Below, one piece after another: positions 62,424-64,000 of a stretch of 64,000 nt of DNA. Position 1 is the first letter of the stretch. Each line of letters starts with the position of its first letter. The stretch is taken from positions 19,361,484-19,425,483 of the forward strand of contig JAJQOW010000014.1 in assembly GCA_037975125.1 (NCBI GenBank), read 5' to 3'. Source of the DNA: Latrodectus hesperus. Lineage: Eukaryota > Arthropoda > Arachnida > Araneae > Theridiidae. The notes beneath the pieces are model-generated. The model made no database searches, was not told the DNA's origin, and saw nothing but the letters and a program-made list of their open reading frames with translations. The position numbers were made by a program, and so were the translations under genes.

Positions 62424-62861
62424 TGATCTTCTTTGAATGCCAAATAACTTTTTTTAACAAATATAATGCAAGTTTGACGTGCACATTTGTAATAATTCTA
62501 GCATTCAATTTTTACCCAACAACTATGCTTGAAAGAAATAGTATTTATTTTTAGCCTTTTCTATTATGCTTTTCAGTAAAGTTGTAAGCTTTGAACTTGT
62601 GAGTGAAATTTCAAATTTTCAATAAAATTCCATTGTTTTTCAGATGTAGATGTAAGTGATGACACTCTTGATTTGACAGGACTTGATGACAAAGAACTTG
62701 ATATTGTAAGTAAATTTTAGTTATTGACTTGTGTCTATTCATATATTGTTTTTTATTAAAAGGATTAATTTTATTTTAGTATTTTATGAAACCATATGAA
62801 TATGAAAGGAAGGATGAAGTGTGGCATATGTATAATGCAGATTATCTGAAGGAAATGAAAG
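45690..62861 (+). CDS. BRF1: BRF1, TFIIIB subunit (3' end outside window)
   Basis: BRF1 is the TFIIB-related factor of TFIIIB. Together with TBP and BDP1 it places RNA polymerase III on tRNA, 5S and other small-RNA genes in the nucleus. Twelve exons join in phase: 45690-45861, 47595-47663, 50213-50386, 52442-52473, 52552-52624, 54114-54263, 54573-54666, 54962-55082, 58799-58922, 61637-61897, 62644-62705 and 62780-62861. They give 471 codons plus one base. Residues 1-40 are the zinc ribbon, about 81-170 and 175-275 the two cyclin repeats, and 296-330 a charged helix. Residues 337-423 are acidic and Ser/Thr-rich, and from 424 the conserved C-terminal half begins. [10 protein letters not shown] and HMLLDLS are family signatures. 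Full-length BRF1 is usually 600-700 residues, so several exons lie beyond 64000. Exon 4 depends on a non-AG acceptor. Confidence 0.95.
47595..47663 (+). CDS. BRF1: BRF1 exon 2
   Basis: Acceptor ATAG|GT, donor G|GTAAAT. Encodes about residues 58-80, [19 protein letters not shown], matching the linker before cyclin repeat 1 (LGKESRxxT in human BRF1). Confidence 0.9.
50213..50386 (+). CDS. BRF1: BRF1 exon 3: first cyclin repeat
   Basis: Acceptor TTTTCAG. Encodes residues 81-138, including [17 protein letters not shown] and [17 protein letters not shown], closely matching human BRF1 cyclin repeat 1. The exon ends CACCTC| and is followed by GTATCCTTTG, a U12-type donor. The frame stays open a little into the intron, which is coincidental. 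Confidence 0.95.
50387..52441 (+). other. BRF1: BRF1 intron 3, U12-type
   Basis: The donor GTATCCTTT is a full match to the U12-type 5' splice-site consensus (RTATCCTTT). TTTCTTAAT at 52426-52434 matches the U12 branch-site consensus (TTCCTTRAY) except at one pyrimidine position, and lies about 9 bases before the predicted junction. Homology (TP|HMLLDLS) puts the junction at 52441/52442, where the intron ends TG, not AG or AC. The body also holds an AT-rich repeat-like stretch at about 51330-51540 and a 27-bp tandem duplication near 51575-51630. Confidence 0.75.
52442..52473 (+). CDS. BRF1: BRF1 exon 4 (start inferred by homology)
   Basis: A 32-base exon encoding residues 139-149, [11 protein letters not shown], with the first His codon split after exon 3's C. 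HMLLDLS is nearly invariant in BRF1 proteins, which fixes the start at 52442 despite the TG before it. The alternative start at 52388 uses a proper AG and stays in frame, but adds 18 residues inside the cyclin fold. Donor AGG|GTAAGT. Confidence 0.8.
52552..52624 (+). CDS. BRF1: BRF1 exon 5
   Basis: Acceptor TTTTTTAG, donor G|GTATTT. Encodes residues 150-173, [20 protein letters not shown] then TPII, the end of cyclin repeat 1 and the inter-repeat linker. Human has VNVYVLGKTFL here. Confidence 0.93.
54114..54263 (+). CDS. BRF1: BRF1 exon 6: second cyclin repeat
   Basis: Acceptor CCACAG, donor G|GTTTGT. Encodes residues 174-223, starting [18 protein letters not shown] and ending [14 protein letters not shown], the most conserved segment of the second cyclin repeat. 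Confidence 0.96.
54573..54666 (+). CDS. BRF1: BRF1 exon 7
   Basis: Acceptor TTTTTAG, donor AG|GTAACA. Encodes residues 224-254, [16 protein letters not shown] and [13 protein letters not shown], the end of cyclin repeat 2. Confidence 0.96.
54962..55082 (+). CDS. BRF1: BRF1 exon 8
   Basis: Acceptor TTTAG, donor GAG|GTAATA. Encodes residues 255-295, [18 protein letters not shown], then [17 protein letters not shown]. Human has LTEFEDTPTSQLTIDEFM and DPPSY in the same order. Confidence 0.96.
56041..56446. repeat. GT-rich minisatellite with strand asymmetry
   Basis: About 400 bp in which the plus strand is almost only G and T with sparse A. It includes about four to five tandem 20-bp units of the type GTGTAGTGTAGTGTTTTGCT at 56221-56320. 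A 50-bp non-repetitive island (GGTTTTATGGCACAAGGTCC region, about 56325-56375) interrupts it. Minus-strand Thr/Gln/Asn ORFs of 87 and 109 codons are products of the repeat and not genes. Confidence 0.92.
58552..58718. repeat. Intronic duplicated block before exon 9
   Basis: Aligns with 58976-59134. Shared strings include TTTGTTTTCTTTTAT, TATTAACATTAGA, TTCTTTATCAAGTGTTTTTA and ACATATAATTATTGATGTAT. Exon 9 lies between the two copies. Confidence 0.85.
58799..58922 (+). CDS. BRF1: BRF1 exon 9: charged helix
   Basis: Acceptor AATTTTAG, donor G|GTGCGT. Encodes residues 296-336 beginning [20 protein letters not shown]. The high charge and heptad-like spacing suggest a coiled coil, as in the region after the cyclin repeats in human BRF1 (LSKKLEEVEGEISSYQ). 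Confidence 0.9.
58976..59134. repeat. Intronic duplicated block after exon 9
   Basis: Partner of 58552-58718 in direct orientation. The next bases (about 59143-59200, CTTATGTATAGTTATGGAT) in turn resemble 57596-57650 in intron 8, so more than one short repeat has been shuffled around this exon. Confidence 0.85.
59135..61636 (+). other. BRF1: BRF1 intron 9, AT-rich with a possible tRNA-like relic
   Basis: Mostly AT-rich. At about 60818-60834 GTAGGTTTGAATCCTAC looks like a T arm with a B box and may be the end of a decayed SINE. No A box is evident. Confidence 0.5.
61637..61897 (+). CDS. BRF1: BRF1 exon 10: acidic Ser/Thr-rich segment
   Basis: Acceptor TTTTTGTAG, donor G|GTGAAG. Encodes residues 337-423, rich in Asp, Glu, Ser and Thr (for example [18 protein letters not shown]). 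This part of BRF1 is poorly conserved and probably disordered. Exon status rests on an open 87-codon frame in very AT-rich DNA with matching phases on both sides. Confidence 0.85.
62368..62422. repeat. (TA)n microsatellite in intron 10
   Basis: About 55 bp of pure TA. Confidence 0.97.
62644..62705 (+). CDS. BRF1: BRF1 exon 11
   Basis: Acceptor TTTTTCAG, donor ATT|GTAAGT. Encodes residues 424-444, [20 protein letters not shown] then I, matching human LDLSGIDDLEID. Confidence 0.93.
62780..62861 (+). CDS. BRF1: BRF1 exon 12 (last exon in window)
   Basis: Acceptor TTATTTTAG, donor G|GTAAAT. Encodes residues 445-471, [20 protein letters not shown] then DYLKEMK, aligned with human [26 protein letters not shown]. 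The reading frame continues in an exon not seen here. Confidence 0.92.
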
Positions 62862-64000
62862 GTAAATCTGTTTTGCATATAATATTTCTTGTTATATTGT
62901 TATTTTAATATAATTAATAAAACAAATAAAAATTTATTTTATTAATTTAAGTTTCTTTCAAGTAGAGTCATTTTTTATTTTATATTGAATTTAAAATTTA
63001 TGGTTTTGCTTTTAATTTTATAATATATCAAATTATAAATATTTTCACTTTGTAGCAAATTTTTCTACTTTTTTCAGTTAATCTACATGATTGATTTTTA
63101 AATGCAGACATACAATTTTTATTAATAATGACTAATGAATACAAAGATTATTGTTTGTTGTAATTATTGTTTTAAAATGTAATTTTTAATTGTTTCAGAT
63201 AAACGTTTTTAACATTTCCAATGTTAATATTGAATCTTCATGACTATTTCTGTAATTCATTAGCAGTAATTCTTATATTTTATTATCTATATTTTATTTT
63301 CTATCTTCATCTTTATTTCAAGCATACTGAGTTAACATATACTATTATTCAATAACTAAGCATGAAAATGTTTGGCTTTCTAATTTTATAAAATGTCAAA
63401 AGTATCATTTGAAAAGAAATTCAGTATTTGACTAATATAAACAGTAAAAACATAATAAATAAACAGTAAAAATTTTTAAATATGAGATCATATTATGATC
63501 AGAACTTAATTCAAAACCTGAAAGTTCTTTCTATGAATTTATTAGACAATATTTATAGTCTTGAAAATCTTTAAATGATTTCACAAATTATTTTTTCTCG
63601 CTCATTATTTTAAAACATGTTATACATGATTAAATAATTTATAACAAAATATTAAACAATTTTGTTAGAAATGTTTAATATTCTGGAAGTTCTCTTAAAA
63701 ATAATTGTATTAGATGACATAAAAATGTGTTGAGATTAAATTTCTTCTTTTGATAGAATTTAGTGTAAAATGCTTTTACATTACATTTCTTCTTTGTATT
63801 GTATGTAAGTTTTTTTAAAATGTATTTTGATGAATTTAATTTTAATCAAAAAATTTTTAAGTTGCAACTAATATTCAATACATTTATTTTAATTATTTTG
63901 CTTAGATATAGTATTCTAAAATCACCTTCAGTAAATATACATGTAAAAATTCATCCTAAAATTTTAGATAAATGGCTCTCCTTTTAATACAAGTTTAGTT
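62862..64000 (+). other. BRF1: BRF1 intron 12 (incomplete)
   Basis: AT-rich. A tract TTGTTTCAG|AT at 63190-63200 is a plausible in-phase acceptor, but the sequence after it adds only DKRF before a stop, so I do not treat it as the true next exon. The expected continuation (lysine-rich, EKELGIY-like) is not in the remaining bases. Confidence 0.55.

Noticed and set aside
63199..63214. True BRF1 exon 13
   Set aside because: It encodes only four residues before a stop and does not match the conserved lysine-rich continuation after exon 12.

Overview
This is an AT-rich eukaryotic window, almost certainly arthropod nuclear DNA and probably from a chelicerate such as a spider. That placement is inferred from the BRF1 protein, the intron-rich gene structure, the tRNA-derived SINEs and the mix of degraded mariner, hAT, Tigger and LINE elements. 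Nothing in it looks bacterial: there are no operons, no long uninterrupted ORFs and no CRISPR array.

One gene is clear. From 45690 to the right edge, on the plus strand, lies the 5' part of BRF1, the TFIIB-related subunit of the RNA polymerase III initiation factor TFIIIB. Twelve exons (45690-62861) join in phase and encode about 471 residues: an N-terminal zinc ribbon, two cyclin-fold repeats, a charged linker, an acidic low-complexity segment and the start of the conserved C-terminal half. The remaining exons lie beyond the window. Two features of the gene are odd. Intron 3 has a textbook U12-type (minor spliceosome) donor but no AG where homology needs the acceptor. The first zinc-ligand pair reads C-x-C instead of the usual C-x2-C.

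The left 45 kb has no intact gene that I can recognise. It is a graveyard of mobile elements in AT-rich spacer. Several can be bounded to the base by target-site duplications: two tRNA-derived SINEs (152-382 plus, 5386-5671 minus); a fold-back mariner (4383-5083); two hAT-like non-autonomous elements (9145-9839, 33852-34485); a pair of about 230-bp palindromic MITEs in opposite orientation (24524-24754, 35878-36111); a 1.56-kb DNA element (25208-26763) inserted into an older repeat whose uninterrupted copy sits at 39881-40305; and a Tigger/pogo-like element (28067-29710) carrying a minus-strand LINE fragment. Degenerate LINE 3' ends (about 9.9, 12.2, 17.0 and 28.7 kb), a Tc1 fragment (36.7 kb) and a tRNA-Ser/Leu-like relic (41.6 kb) complete the set.

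Smaller structure includes three long (TA)n microsatellites, a GT-rich minisatellite in BRF1 intron 8, tandem duplications at 3.6 and 17.5 kb, paired duplications just upstream of BRF1 and around exon 9, and several perfect or near-perfect hairpins. Most predicted short ORFs in the spacer are chance openings. All homology calls were made by eye from remembered family motifs; no search was run.
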